Part shown: positions 33,083 through 44,825 of the stretch, piece after piece | How the letters are laid out: each line of letters opens with the position of its first letter | Numbering within the stretch: the stretch's first letter is position 1 | From: Patiria pectinifera | Lineage: Eukaryota; Echinodermata; Asteroidea; Valvatida; Asterinidae | DNA length: 64,000 nt | NCBI GenBank assembly: GCA_029964075.1 | Contig: CM057148.1 | Coordinates: forward strand, 30,249,916 to 30,313,915 | Reading direction: 5' to 3' | The notes under the pieces: generated by a model | Seen by the model: the letters and a program-made list of their open reading frames with translations, nothing else | The model's database searches: none | Told to the model about the DNA's origin: nothing | Position numbers and translations under genes: made by a program

Positions 33083-34523
33083 TCACAATTGTCTTCAAAC
33101 ATCACCAGCGATAAAACCTCAGTTTAAAAGTTAACAATTTTCAACAAGTCTTTTTAAATACCCAATTTGCATGAAATATTTCCATTGACCAGCCATTCTG
33201 AAACGATTGAATAAAATGGCGTCCCTCTTGAACAGGCTTTACTAGGCTTGGCTAGTGTGGCTTGGAGAAAAGCTTCAAATTTGCTGGGTAGGAGCTTCCT
33301 GTGTCCTTTTGTAAAATTGCCAACGATATGAGGTAAAAAGGGAGGGACACAGGACGATGACGTTACCCTCAAATCCACAATGAATGTCATGTTGATAGAG
33401 CATATTAGAAAAAATAGACGTGAAACTTGGATATACACATTTCTATCAAGTAAACGCCAACTAGTTGTAGATGGTGATGGTTCCATCCAATTTTGTTTTT
33501 GTTTTTAGTAACGTCGCACAAAACGCAGCCATTGCGTACACCACCCATAAAACTCAACAAAGGCAATACATTTGCACCCCCTACCCTTGCTTTTCATATT
33601 AAATTTGGGGCGTAACATTTTTGACCACCTTTTTGGGAATAGACCAAAAAAACAAAACCAAAAACCCAAATTGTTCTGAATCCGGCTTTGATGGCTCCCA
33701 ATCGTCATCATCATCATCATCATCATCATCTGTGGTTTTTTTTACAAACATCTATGCCCTTGGTTAACAAATGTACCTTTCTCATTGCTGTCAAGTGTTA
33801 TACATAGACAAAATGCAATAATAATACTCAGGAAAAATGTTTGGGTGTTACCTGTAAACGTTGAAACCACCAAAATCAAGCGATTGCTCCAGCCATCCTG
33901 CCTGATGCGATGAGCGTGAACTTCTGTCGATCGTATATCAAAACAAACCAACTCGAGTACTGAACTGTACTCTAATCTATCGGACTCGCCTAGGAAGTGC
34001 GCATCACGTACAAGCTGACGCCAAGGCCAGCCAATCAAAATGAACCGTAATCATGGGGGATTGATCAATACAAGTACGGAGTTTGGGCGGCATTAGCAAT
34101 ATGCGCCCCCCTTCTCTGTTGATAGCAACTTGGTTTGCTCCCCATTCACATTGACGCCAAATTTGTAACCTGCGGAGTCGTAAATATTCACGAATCAATC
34201 AGATATTGTGGAGCACAGTATATACGAGATGTTACATTTTGGCATAAAAAATTAATCTGTTTTTGTGATCAGGCACAGACATATGAGATAGTATAGTTTT
34301 CCCACAACTGTATATTTTCTGCTGCCTTCTGTTTGGTCGCACCACTTCATCATCCGATGCTAGTTGGCGCTTCATACGACATAAATATCCTACGTCCCCT
34401 CCGGTGGTGTGCCCATTCACAGTTTTGAGCAACTACAGCAACTATGGTTGGCTTTCCGATATAGCCGAATGTTTGGTATAACGGTGCTCGGTAAAGCGAC
34501 GTTCCACTGTATATCGTAAACCA

Positions 34524-34824
34524 TTAAAAAGGGTAAAGAAAGGTAAAGGGGACAAACCTGTGTTAAGGAGTGCCTATCTCTCTTTCGTTAGCGATTGGGC
34601 CAGACTCTTAAGCTGCTATGGGAGGCGCCACACCTCCTCCACAGCGAGTATGTTACCTTCCGATCATTGACTAAGGCCGGTAACCATTTAACGCCTGGGT
34701 TGAGAGGAGTAATTGAGGTAAAACGCCTAACGCAAGGGCACAACCTATGGCCCCGGTGGGCTCAAACTCAAACCAAACGATCACGAATCCTGTGCTCTAC
34801 CGCTAGACCACACGTGCCCATATG
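34524..34824 (-). mobile_element. tRNA-derived SINE, right copy
   Basis: Allelic to 12284-12586. The G run before the GGCGCC is shorter here. Confidence 0.63.
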
Positions 34825-35099
34825 CCAAATACAGGCATGCAACTTTTCCTCGGATCAGCTGATTTCCTCTTTTGACTTCCCATGTGTGCCATTGAAAAAG
34901 AAAAACACTGTACAAAAGTCTTGGAAAGATTTGAATTTCCTCTTTTTGTGAATTCCAGTTGCATGCCTGCAAATAGGCAAAGTTACGTGAACACGGGTTT
35001 TCTTTTGCCTTGCGACGCCGCTACAATATCAGCTTCTTTGCCTGGTCATATTGCCCAAAGAACTTGTCCTATAAAAACATGTGAAGGTATCTATTATAA

Positions 35100-35240
35100 G
35101 TTATCCCGCGAGTGGAACACGGAATAATGTAGTGCGTCTGTGTCCCATCCCACATACCACTCGGCCTTCGGCCTCGTGGTATGTGGGACACAGACGTACT
35201 ACATTTTCCGTGTTCCACGAACGCGAGCGCGATAACGAAT
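35100..35240. mobile_element. Foldback element with GGCCTTCGGCC centre, right copy
   Basis: Allelic to 12862-13000, with longer pairing in the outer arms (GAACACGGA with TCCGTGTTC) and an extra CCCAT in the left arm. Confidence 0.73.
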
Positions 35241-35806
35241 TTATCTTCAAGCAAACTTGACGCACAGTACAGTTTCTTTAGTTTAGCGTATGCAGCTGGA
35301 ATGTCGCTCGCATCTTGGGACAGCGGAATACGCGGAGTGCGGTATGGACCGAGGCCGTGTTACATGGTTATATGTAGCCCGGCTTGTTGCCATGGATCGA
35401 CCAATCAGGATCGAGGATTCAAGTTTACTTGATTTGAGGATTGAAGGTTACGCGGCATTCATCAATCGAACCATTGCACGGCCTACGTCATAACCGTGTA
35501 TTCCTGGTTCCATTCACCGTGCATTTTCGTCCTATCCCTTGTGATCAAGTACACGCCGCGCGCACGTTAAGACGCGCAGCGGCCCGGCGCTATCTTTGCG
35601 CTATTTAGACCATATCAGGCGTTTTAGTAGTACAAACTTGCCTTTGAAGTGGATGCAGCTGCCTTGATGAGGGTTTTTTTGGTTTTCTTTGCATTATTGT
35701 ATTACTAACAATTGTAACGTCTCTCTTTGGTTAGAGACATTATCAATAAAGAGTCAGATACATGTATCTTACACACACACACACACACACACCGACACAC
35801 CCAGAC

Positions 35807-36104
35807 GTGTGTTACATACCTTGTGTGGACATTGCTTTGTTTTCGTGTAGTTAAGAAAACTCGGTACAAAAAATAACTTTACTTAAACTGTGAAAAATCT
35901 TTTAACCCAATTTTTTTTCTATGATTCCCTATAGTGTTTCTCTTCATTCTGCTACAGATAAACCTAACCCCAAAATGCCTCTAAACCTGTTTTCCAGAAA
36001 GGGCAAAACCTTATGTGGACACGGCTTAGTCCACATATGGTTAACACAACCTGCATTATGTGGACCTCTTTTGTTCACAAGTCCACATAGGGTATGTAAC
36101 ACAA
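35807..36104. mobile_element. MITE present only in the right allele
   Basis: Terminal inverted repeats of about 22 bp (GTGTTACATACCTTGTGTGG at the left; reverse complement GTGTTACATACCCTATGTGG at the right) bound about 0.3 kb without a coding frame. The insertion lies within a CA microsatellite, so the target duplication cannot be read. Internal TGTGGAC and GTCCACAT words also occur in the older sequences at 10220-10510 and 30990-31300, which may be diverged relatives. Confidence 0.7.
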
Positions 36105-37306
36105 ACTCACACTTGTACTTTATTCGGGAATATTTACATCTCAGCTCAATAGAGGGCGCACTATATACAATGTTTAGTTTGGGCGTGCATGATTATCTGT
36201 GTACAGACATGGGTCTATGGCAAGTGAGCGGCCGGCTACATGTCAGGAACTCTGTCGGGGTCAGAGCCCAGATCATCAATTTAATGCATCATACGTGCGG
36301 GAGCTCTGAATAGGTCGGAACTCGGCTCCATAATGACCAGAACTGCCATTACTACGCACTTTATATAGACTTTTGGGTGCGCGTCTTAGCCAATGGGAGC
36401 ATTGGATTCTGGAAGTCATGAATAATGCAAACGTGTAAAAAGACATGGGGAAAGTTCTGGATGGGAGATTTGTACACGGCTGACTTAAGACATTATACTG
36501 GAAGAAAGTCCGAGAGCAGTGGTTTGTGGACGAAGTAGGATCACTCGTGGGTGCGTTACGGGAACTGATCTTCAAGGAAAAGGGAAAGGGAATAACTTTC
36601 TCGGTACATAGGGTTGTGTAGAAGACTTAGTCTCTAGACTAAGTAGGAATCTACACACTAATGCTATGGAGTAAAAGTATGAGATGAAGGACGTAACCTG
36701 ACCTCTAGCTACCGTAGGTCGCGGCCAATGGTTTAGTGGGACACACTCGCTGGGGTGTACGGGGTCAATGAGGGGTGAATACACGGGTAGGTTTTAGCGA
36801 GCCACATTCGCTAAATACTCGGGGTCAATGTGGGTCGGATGCAGGGGTAAGGTGTGTGAATTCGCATCGACCCCTGGGAAAGGTGGAGGGAAAATGGCTA
36901 AGTCCCAAGTACATGTCCCACGGCGGTACATGTTCAATAGCTGTGAGTGCTACATGCATTGCGGGCTATACAATAGCGTACTGTACAGTGTGCTGCACAC
37001 TTGTGCGTGTGTCTGAGACTTCGTGGTAAAGCTTCGCGCTGTGTGAGGGCACACGGGATCGCTGCAAGCATTATGCTGTGCATGGATTGGAATGGATTGG
37101 TTGGGAAAGAAGTAAACTACACAATTTGCGGGTACGCAACACAATGTTAATTTCAAACCTTCGTTAGCCTTGAACAAGCTGGAAAAAAAAGTAGTGGATA
37201 TGATACCATTTTGTGAGTTTTGTGTGTTCTTAAAAATTTATCCTCCAATCGAATGACAAAGATCTATACTTGGATGTTATATAAAACAAATAATGAATGT
37301 TTTGCA

Positions 37307-37425
37307 TTCGTGCAATGGTGAGAATATTTTCATGAGTTGAAAGATTGAATGTACTCGGCTTCGCCTCGTTGAATGGAGCATCCAATCGTTTAACTCAACA
37401 AAATATTCTCACTTTTGCACTCATA
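37307..37425. mobile_element. Foldback element with CGGCTTCGCCTCG centre, right copy
   Basis: Allelic to 14763-14880 and essentially identical. Confidence 0.68.
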
Positions 37426-37869
37426 GACATTCAATTTTTGTATACTTGTTCCCCTGGATTTATATACGTCCGTTTTCTCCTATGCAAAACAATATGCCAC
37501 GAAGCAGAATAACTGGTGAGCGCGTTGTGCCGTTGGTAACCTCTCACCAGAGTACCCTACTTGCATTGTGTTGTACACAGCACATCATTTATACACAACA
37601 CAACATTTTGTACGAACCACAGGAAGGTCAGTTTACCCTGGTGACTTACATAGTTGTTTAACTTGATGTTCTCGGTTTGTGTGGATTCCATGCTTCATGA
37701 CTGACTGGTGAATGGTTTTAGGTGAGTGTAATACCTGCGACTGTTTAGGGTACAAGGAAGATAAAAATAAATGTGGCCTTGTTACCAGTAAATTGTGTGT
37801 CTTGGCTCCCCTCGCCCCAGTTCTGGTACGCAATTTAGTGCACCAAGGTATATAAAGTTTGTTTCTGCC

Positions 37870-38060
37870 TTCAATACAGGACGTTAAACAGTATAGGACA
37901 ATAGGGTCCGCAATTCCCGAAGGTCCACAGTATTGACAATCGTGTACACAATATGTTGGAGGTCCGACTTCCTAAAAAGTTAGAGTACAAACAAACGAGG
38001 GACAAATAAGGGGTCCACGATTGCAGGTAGTAAATACACACTTGTCTGTGTCTATCTAGG
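37870..38060 (+). repeat. Dispersed GTCCACGATTG-family repeat, right copy
   Basis: Allelic to 15330-15515. Confidence 0.62.
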
Positions 38061-39272
38061 GTACGTACTGACAAGAACCTTGTTTTTTGTGTGTGCATGC
38101 ATGCGGCATGAGGAATGTGTGTATGCCGCTGTTAGCCCTACGTGAAGTAAGCCTAGTGCCCGTCTGTACATGTATCTAGACTGCACAGTATCCGTATACA
38201 CACGAGGCCGCTCTTACATGTAGTGAACCTATCCCCTACTCCTCTCTGAACTCTCTGAACTTTGAAGGTCGTTGTTTTCATTCTTTCTTTACATCTGTTT
38301 TTTTTTTTTGCACGTCGCGCCTTTCATATTCAAGTATACAGTGTTTCAGTGAACGTATTTCTTACGTAAATATCGCATTGAACTCGTGATAAAGCGTGCT
38401 CCAACTCCAGCTGCAGACATCTATTATACAGCGTCAAAATCAATGTGCTGCCGGGTGTGGAGAAGTCTATATACCCATAGTTTTGGCTTTTCCATTTGTC
38501 AAGCCTTGTCGCACTGTTTCTTTCTACCCAGCACGTACAGTTCGGGTATATGAATTAACCATATAATCAACCAACCAGTCTCGATGATGGTGATGATGTT
38601 CAATAAGTGCCTCCCTACTTTGTTATCACTTTTAAGCAGCTTGTGGAGCCATGAATAGTCTTGTTTGCAAGTAGTTTGTCATGTAGGCCTACATCAACGC
38701 ATTTGTCGCGATCACTGTTACATTTTTTATCCGCAGTTTCTCATCAAACGTAAAAAAGACGCACGGTACATGTTGTCGTTGTTCAACTCAGTAGCATCAC
38801 GAGTTAACAAAGTGAGTTCAATTACACGAGAGTTGGATTTTGATTGGCCTGGCGTACAGTAAAACAATTTCGAGCCGGCCCCAGAACGGTACAAAGACCT
38901 CTTAATTACAAATCTAATCGCAGGTGTTAGTTTACTAATTAACCAAACATTGGGCTACACAGCTGCCACGCTTGATGATCACTCACCATCATTTTAAACC
39001 TTCCTTGCCTCTCAAAGACTGCAATTTGAGTAAGACTCGAGCGTTATTAAACTTTGTCCAGTGTTTACCGTACAAAGGAGGGCGCTGTTAAATGGTGCCT
39101 GTGTTCACTTTTCTATTAATTGTCCACGAACACCCTGTTTTTGTGGGAGTGGCTGTTTATTTTAAAGTCCCGTAGAAAGCGAATTAGCGCCACCTATAGT
39201 CTGACATTGACCGTGATGTCGGTTTTTCCATGCAGGTGTTTTAACAGGGCAACATTTACGTTGTGACTCAAT

Positions 39273-39923
39273 ATGGATAACGCATTGATTCTGGGATTGG
39301 CGGTGCTTCTGTCCTCCTCTTCAACTGCCATGGCTGCTGCGGTGAATGGTCCACCAATAGCAATTACAACCCGCTTCGTCCCTCCAATCGCCAACGAGGG
39401 CGAAAAGCTCACCTTCTCAGTACCTTCGACATCACCAAGGGTAAGGAAAGATGCAAACCCAAAGGCCTACAGTTCGTTCAGAGGGACATGTTAGAGTTCG
39501 ACGTACCCGATGTAGTCATGGCCGAGTTTGAAAGTGATTGTGGACGATTACCGCTTACATGTCGCTCTAGACACCAGCAAAGATACCTGGGTCTATAACC
39601 TGACCATTGATTGCGTAACTCGGCTTAACACAACTTTTGCCGTAGCTATTGCTGGTATGTGGGACTGTCCGGGATTGCAGCAGAAATCGTGTATGGGGTT
39701 ACCGATCAAAGTCAAGTTCTCTGCCACTGATCCCTTTCCGATCTGCCCCAGTAACCAGACCCCGGGCAACAGCGTCTCCTCTAAGCGCTTCGAGCTTAAA
39801 TCACGGCCTTCACATCCCTTTTCAGATTTGGTCAAAGGATTCCAATCTTACAGCCGCGGTAATGGAGTGGATGAGGTGAAGAACCTTTGCGATATCAATC
39901 CGCCGAACAACATTTGGTCCTGA
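39273..39923 (+). pseudogene. Small secreted protein, right allele with frame changes
   Basis: Same gene as 16734-17387. The signal peptide reads MDNALILGLAVLLSSSSTAM, and the codon that is a stop in the left copy is GAG here. This copy instead lacks one base near 39419 and two bases near 39530 (GAGTTTGAAAG, where the left copy has GAGTTTGAGAAAG). The N-terminal frame therefore ends early at 39494, and the C-terminal 120 residues lie in the original frame again. The total of three missing bases restores the frame. Each allele is broken in a different place while all else is conserved, which favours sequencing errors over two independent nulls. Confidence 0.6.
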
Positions 39924-41073
39924 TCTTTCAACTTACAGCAAATAATAATAACCATTCGTCTCAATGCTGCTTGAGCATCATCAGTGTAGTTACTCACCTT
40001 TATAGAAGATATAAGTTGAAAATGTGACTTGCACTGTCTTGTAAAATTGGGACAGGGGCGTGCACAGCTCGCTTTATTAGGCCTAATTGTGCGAAATTGT
40101 TAATGCTGTGACAAATTACGAACTACACGTTTTATGTTAAGTCTGTGTCTTTAGTCACCTACTGAAGTCTGATTGGCGCTTTTCCTACAAACTTAAAATA
40201 AATAGACAGTTATTTGTTTGGGTAACTTCTAAGTACTGGACCTTCTATTATGTACAGTTAATACGAATAGCTTTATAGGAAAATGACAGGTGTGGTGCCG
40301 ATGGAAAGAAACATTTGAAAAGTTATGATCCACTTCAGTCAGAGAACACGTTTAATTGTGTTTGTCCCGCAAAGGAAATTAAATAAATTGTGTTAGTAAT
40401 GTATAAAACACCAAACGTTACCAAAGTAGTATTTGTAAGTAGTTGCTTAATACTTTCAAGATGGCGGGGGTACTATTTTGTAGTAGCTCTGGAGCGTTTT
40501 TGCCTAATTAGCATGACATTTTGAGATTTTCACTACTTGCATCACGGTCGATATTGTACCAAAACAATTATTTGGCACCTTGATAGTTGCTATAGCAAAG
40601 TATTTAAAACCTTGGTAATCATACTTGTTTTTGTTTTTTTAATAAATATAAAATGTTATAGAAATACATGCATTTATGCAAATTCCCTATTTCCACAAAG
40701 AAATTAAGTCATCACTTTAGTCTAAAATCCATGGTCGTGTGAACACCTAAAATGCATGCCGGAAATCCACTTTGGCCGCCATTATCGTGAACATCCACCT
40801 TTGAAGGTGTGATTTCTGGAAGTTGAAAATCGTGGAGAAGCCATACAATATCAGAAGACAGCGAGGTTTGGCTTCCCTGCTAAAAAATGCATCACGGTGG
40901 TACTCTACCAATGTGACATGTAAGTTAACTCTCAAAAATAGAATGTGACATTGATGCATTGGCATTAGGGGCGGCAGAACGCTTTTCAAACTGGGGGAAA
41001 CACTAACAGGGGGCACTTTTTCAGAAAAGGGGGCACCTTCCGTCGGTGTGAAAGTGGAGGAAAAGAATATTAG

Positions 41074-42390
41074 TAAGAGTGGGTCCACGTAAATATTTCA
41101 TATAAGATTCCTCGGAAAATGATTTTTTTTCCCTTCAGTTTGATGTAAAAAAAAACACAAAAGACTTTCATGAATCTCGTACCCTTTTCAAATCATAACA
41201 GTCATGTGGTTGCGAAGGCGGATTTCTAAAGGTCAAGTAATTTTTTTATTTTGAATGAAACAGCATGCAGACAGACATGTTGAGGTTCGCGGGCGAAATC
41301 TTTGAAAATCAATTTCTCCCGTTTGGAAGACCGTATCTTCATGCAACTTTCACAAGTTGTTTCCCTGATTATGATCCAACTATTTGCTAAAAATCGTTAT
41401 GATATGTTTAGTACTTTTCGTTGAAATTGGATAAAAATAGCCCTGGTTACGTGAATTTTTAAAGTTGTAACATCTGTCAATCTTTTGATGTCTCACGAAA
41501 ATTAATAAGGTTCATATCAATTGTGGTGTGCAGTGAACTTTTGCAGTATCGCCTCCTTCAGGAGTTGTTATTTAATAAACATCACCCTTTTGCCGGCTTC
41601 CATTGGTCGATACCGAGACCCACGCGAAGTCACGCCGAGTCACGCTAATGATTATGATAATATGCGCTTCGTCATAGTCCTAAAATCGGCCAACCTGAAA
41701 ACCATGCAGGTGAATTTGATCGGCAAACAATCCTTGTCGAAATTTGCCTTGAAGATATTTCAAGGTGTAACACAAGCATCTGCAACGACAGATTAAGCTG
41801 AATTCGGAACATACTTAGATGATATTAATGTTCAACTACTCGTGAAATAACAACTTGTGGGGATTCCTAGAATTTGATTTAAATACAAAGATTTGGAGAC
41901 GTTTTCGAACAAATTCTTCACGACTTTGAGATCAGCTTTACCAGTAAAAGGAACAACAATTTACCATCAGTGACAACATTTTTTTTTTCATTGACATGAA
42001 GTTTATAATGTCTTCTTCTGTTATAATTTAACATTTCAATCATACTGAACATATTTTCTGAGAAACAGAACATTAAAAAAGCTAAAATGTATTTTTTTTC
42101 GTATCTCAAGTAAGGGTAGGGATGATACTTTGTAATGATATAGTCGATTTTGTGATATAATTTTGGTTGGGTGAATTTGTAAAAAAATAAGTTAAAAAAC
42201 AGGGTTTTTTGAGGCCCCAAACCTGGCTGAAAATGCCTAAAACACAAAATGGCATGTTACCATGGCAGCGGGCCATAGAAAAAAAATGTTCTATTTGGTT
42301 ACTTGCTAATGAAGTCCTTTCATATTAAAAAATAAAAACAAATGCCGATGACAAAAATATGAATGAAATGTTTACGTGGACCCACTCTTA
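41074..42390. mobile_element. DNA element of 1.3 kb with 27-bp terminal inverted repeats
   Basis: The left end AAGAGTGGGTCCACGTAAAT at 41075 pairs with the right end near 42363-42389 over 27 bases with one mismatch. The interior is AT-rich and has no transposase. In the left copy only the left terminal repeat (18585-18611) and about 0.6 kb of interior remain; the rest lies within the 1062 bp missing there. The superfamily and the target duplication are unclear. Confidence 0.6.
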
Positions 42391-42589
42391 ATGCGTTGTC
42401 CATCAGGCTCTTTGTGATTATTTTACCTAGTTATGTAGAGATACCGTTTTATCGCGAGATTGGCACTGTTGCTTTTGATGGCCAGTTTAGTGACCATTTT
42501 AATCGCGTTAAGAGCACTTTTTTTTAGGAGCCACGTTTCCATCTTGACAGGGGCCAAAGTTTTAATGTTGCAAGCAGGGCACTAATTGA

Positions 42590-42880
42590 GCTTTCGAGGG
42601 GCAGTTTTCCATCTCGGGAAGTTGTCGCGGGAGGAGCACGATAGTTTTTGATGGCCAATTTTCTATCTCGAGATGGGCACAATTGTATTATTCCGAGAGG
42701 GTTATTTGTGTTTTCGAGGGGTAGTTTTCCATCTGGAGAAGGTGCACAATCTTGTTAACGCGAGAGGCACTTGTGTTGTTGAGGGGCAGTTTTCCATTAC
42801 ATTTGCATTGTATTTGTAGCGCGATGATATGCTTTCATATGTGTGCGTTTGAGGGGCAGTTTTGTTTTCATTTATAACCG
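42590..42880 (+). repeat. Degenerate tandem repeat, GAGGGGCAGTTTTCCATCT unit
   Basis: Four or five copies of a 60-80 bp unit beginning GAGGGGCAGTTTTCCAT occur between 42590 and 42880. In the left copy only the last remain, starting exactly at the deletion junction (19225). Recombination or slippage between units is a plausible cause of the deletion. Confidence 0.65.
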
Positions 42881-42889
42881 CAAGAGGGG

Positions 42890-44400
42890 CATTATTTTGG
42901 CCTGGGAAAATCTTGGGGGGGGGGGGCTGCCCCCGCCCCCGGTTTCGCCGCCCGTGCTTTGAATTATGATGTAATAATATAATTGTCATGTTGAAATTGC
43001 AAATAAGCAAAAACTAACAAAGCCCAAACACCACTGTGCATGCCATGACGAACACGCAACCACAAATGCAGCAGTTGAGTTTTTCAGCTGAGATTTATTG
43101 GCGGCATCCTTTACTTTTCTGATGAGGAACCAGCTAAAACATATTCCGCCATGTTTCCACCTAAGAAGATCGTCGTCATGATGATGATATGCCAAATGAA
43201 TAGCCTTTGCAATGAATTACTGCAAGCTGCATCCTGATTAGTTAGTGCTTAATTCCATTATTAAATAGGTTACAATTCATACACGCCAGTGCGTTATTTT
43301 GAAGCGTTATTACGTGACAGTGCTTTGGAAAAACAGGGGAGGAAGAACATTTTGGTTAAAAATTAGAATTGGGTCGGTGTTTTGTGACTTCTGTAAATGA
43401 CTATGTAGGGTCTTTTCCGGGTTTTTTTTAAACACATTTCGTGAGTAGTTTTAAAAGATATAAAGGGGAATAAAGGGAGTGAATCGTTGATTGCGGGGGA
43501 CGTATTAAGTCGTGAATCATAAACACGACGGGTGGCGTCAGCCAGAGGTAACTCTCCGACCCTTAATTTTGCAAAGGAATCAAGGTTAACATTTTCTAGC
43601 GGCTTCTTGACGTCTCAAAAACAGTGGACTTTGTAATCACAGCGGTGAAGTTATAAAACTCAAGATACAATTTCTTTTTACCAATAAGTTTTGAACAAAG
43701 GTTTAAAACAATTTCCAATAGCTTTTCTCAGCAAACGAATTCTCCAAAAACAAATTCTAAGACAGCTGATAGATTAATCATTGAAATATGGGTTTTTGAA
43801 GTGCCTTATGCATATTTATATTTTATGCAAATAGCTATAGCAGATGTAGTTTCCCAAACTGATAATCTATGATAGGCATACAGCCGCGGGGTGGCGATAT
43901 GCTAACATGTGCTTGACAAACGTGCTACAGTATGATCAGCCGTGACAAATAGAAGTCTGTTCAGGATTGTCACGACATATGGCATCGGGTTGTTTTTTTT
44001 ACTCACCCTGTACATGGGAGAACAAACATTTTGGTCAAATAATATGAATTGTGTCGGCGCTTGTGCAATATGAAGCATGGTTTTTAATGTTATATTACCG
44101 TTGATTGAGAACGAATACAGAACTGAAAATTTGCAGTTTGGAAAGTACAACAAAAAGGTTGAGGCAGCTAAGAATTGCCAATTAGATAGAGTGCTTCTCT
44201 CCTTCGGTAATCGCTTAAAATAGGATTATGGCAACTAAATGTGCGCATGCGTTTAAAGTAAACTGATGGAGTTAAAGCTATAGCTGCGGTATTGTTTGTA
44301 GATTGTCACTATATTAGTAACTTCGTGTAACGAAACACGTTGTGGTTGATTTGAAGGTTTGTCGCGTGAGTTAATAGACATTCCTGTCGACGTCAAGATT
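42890..44400. other. Non-coding stretch upstream of the PAN gene, right copy
   Basis: It is nearly identical to 19320-20850. It holds a G12 run (42914) and, near the gene, a TGCGCATGCG site (about 44240). No exon is seen. Confidence 0.5.
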
Positions 44401-44497
44401 GATTACGAATGAAAATCCTCTTAACAAAGTAATCGTTGTAAACCACGGGAGGCAACTTCATTACCTTCTTTATTCAAACAATGCTATCTCACCAGAT

Positions 44498-44825
44498 ATG
44501 AAAGCGTTACACGTTATTCTTATCGACGTGATCTTCTGTGCTGAGTTCTCTATATCAGATGGATCCCCACCAGTCAAATATTCGAGCACTTTCGAAGTAG
44601 CCGAGCATGGCAATGACAAGACGGTACCGCGCGCGCAACGCGCCATTGCCTCTTCCGTAGCGGGATCCGAACATCGTTGCGCCGTGAAATGCCTGAAGAA
44701 CGACCGCTGCTGGCAGTTCTGCTATGTAGCAACCACCGGCCAATGTGTGCTGCAGGATGCCTCCTTAGCCCCAAAGTCTGGAGGGCCATCCAAAGTCGAC
44801 AACTGCACTTATTTCACGAGAAAAG
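44498..44825 (+). CDS. PAN/Apple plus Methyltransf_FA secreted protein, exon 1 (PAN module)
   Basis: This is the complete-allele version of the exon at 20945: signal peptide MKALHVILIDVIFCAEFSIS, mature SDGSPPVKYSSTFEVAEHGN, and PAN-like Cys pattern (EHRCAVKCLKNDRCWQFC, GQCVLQD, VDNCTYF). The donor is AAAAG before GTAGGAAT, phase 1, which fits the phase-1 start of the exon at 52017. The protein should be secreted or act at the cell surface. PAN modules joined to Methyltransf_FA domains occur in uncharacterised invertebrate extracellular proteins. Despite its name, the FA domain has no proven methyltransferase activity in most of them, so I make no enzymatic claim. Confidence 0.83.

Noticed and set aside
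41918..42247. 109-residue Phe/Tyr-rich frame inside the inverted-repeat element
   Set aside because: The composition follows AT-rich DNA, and no transposase motif is present.
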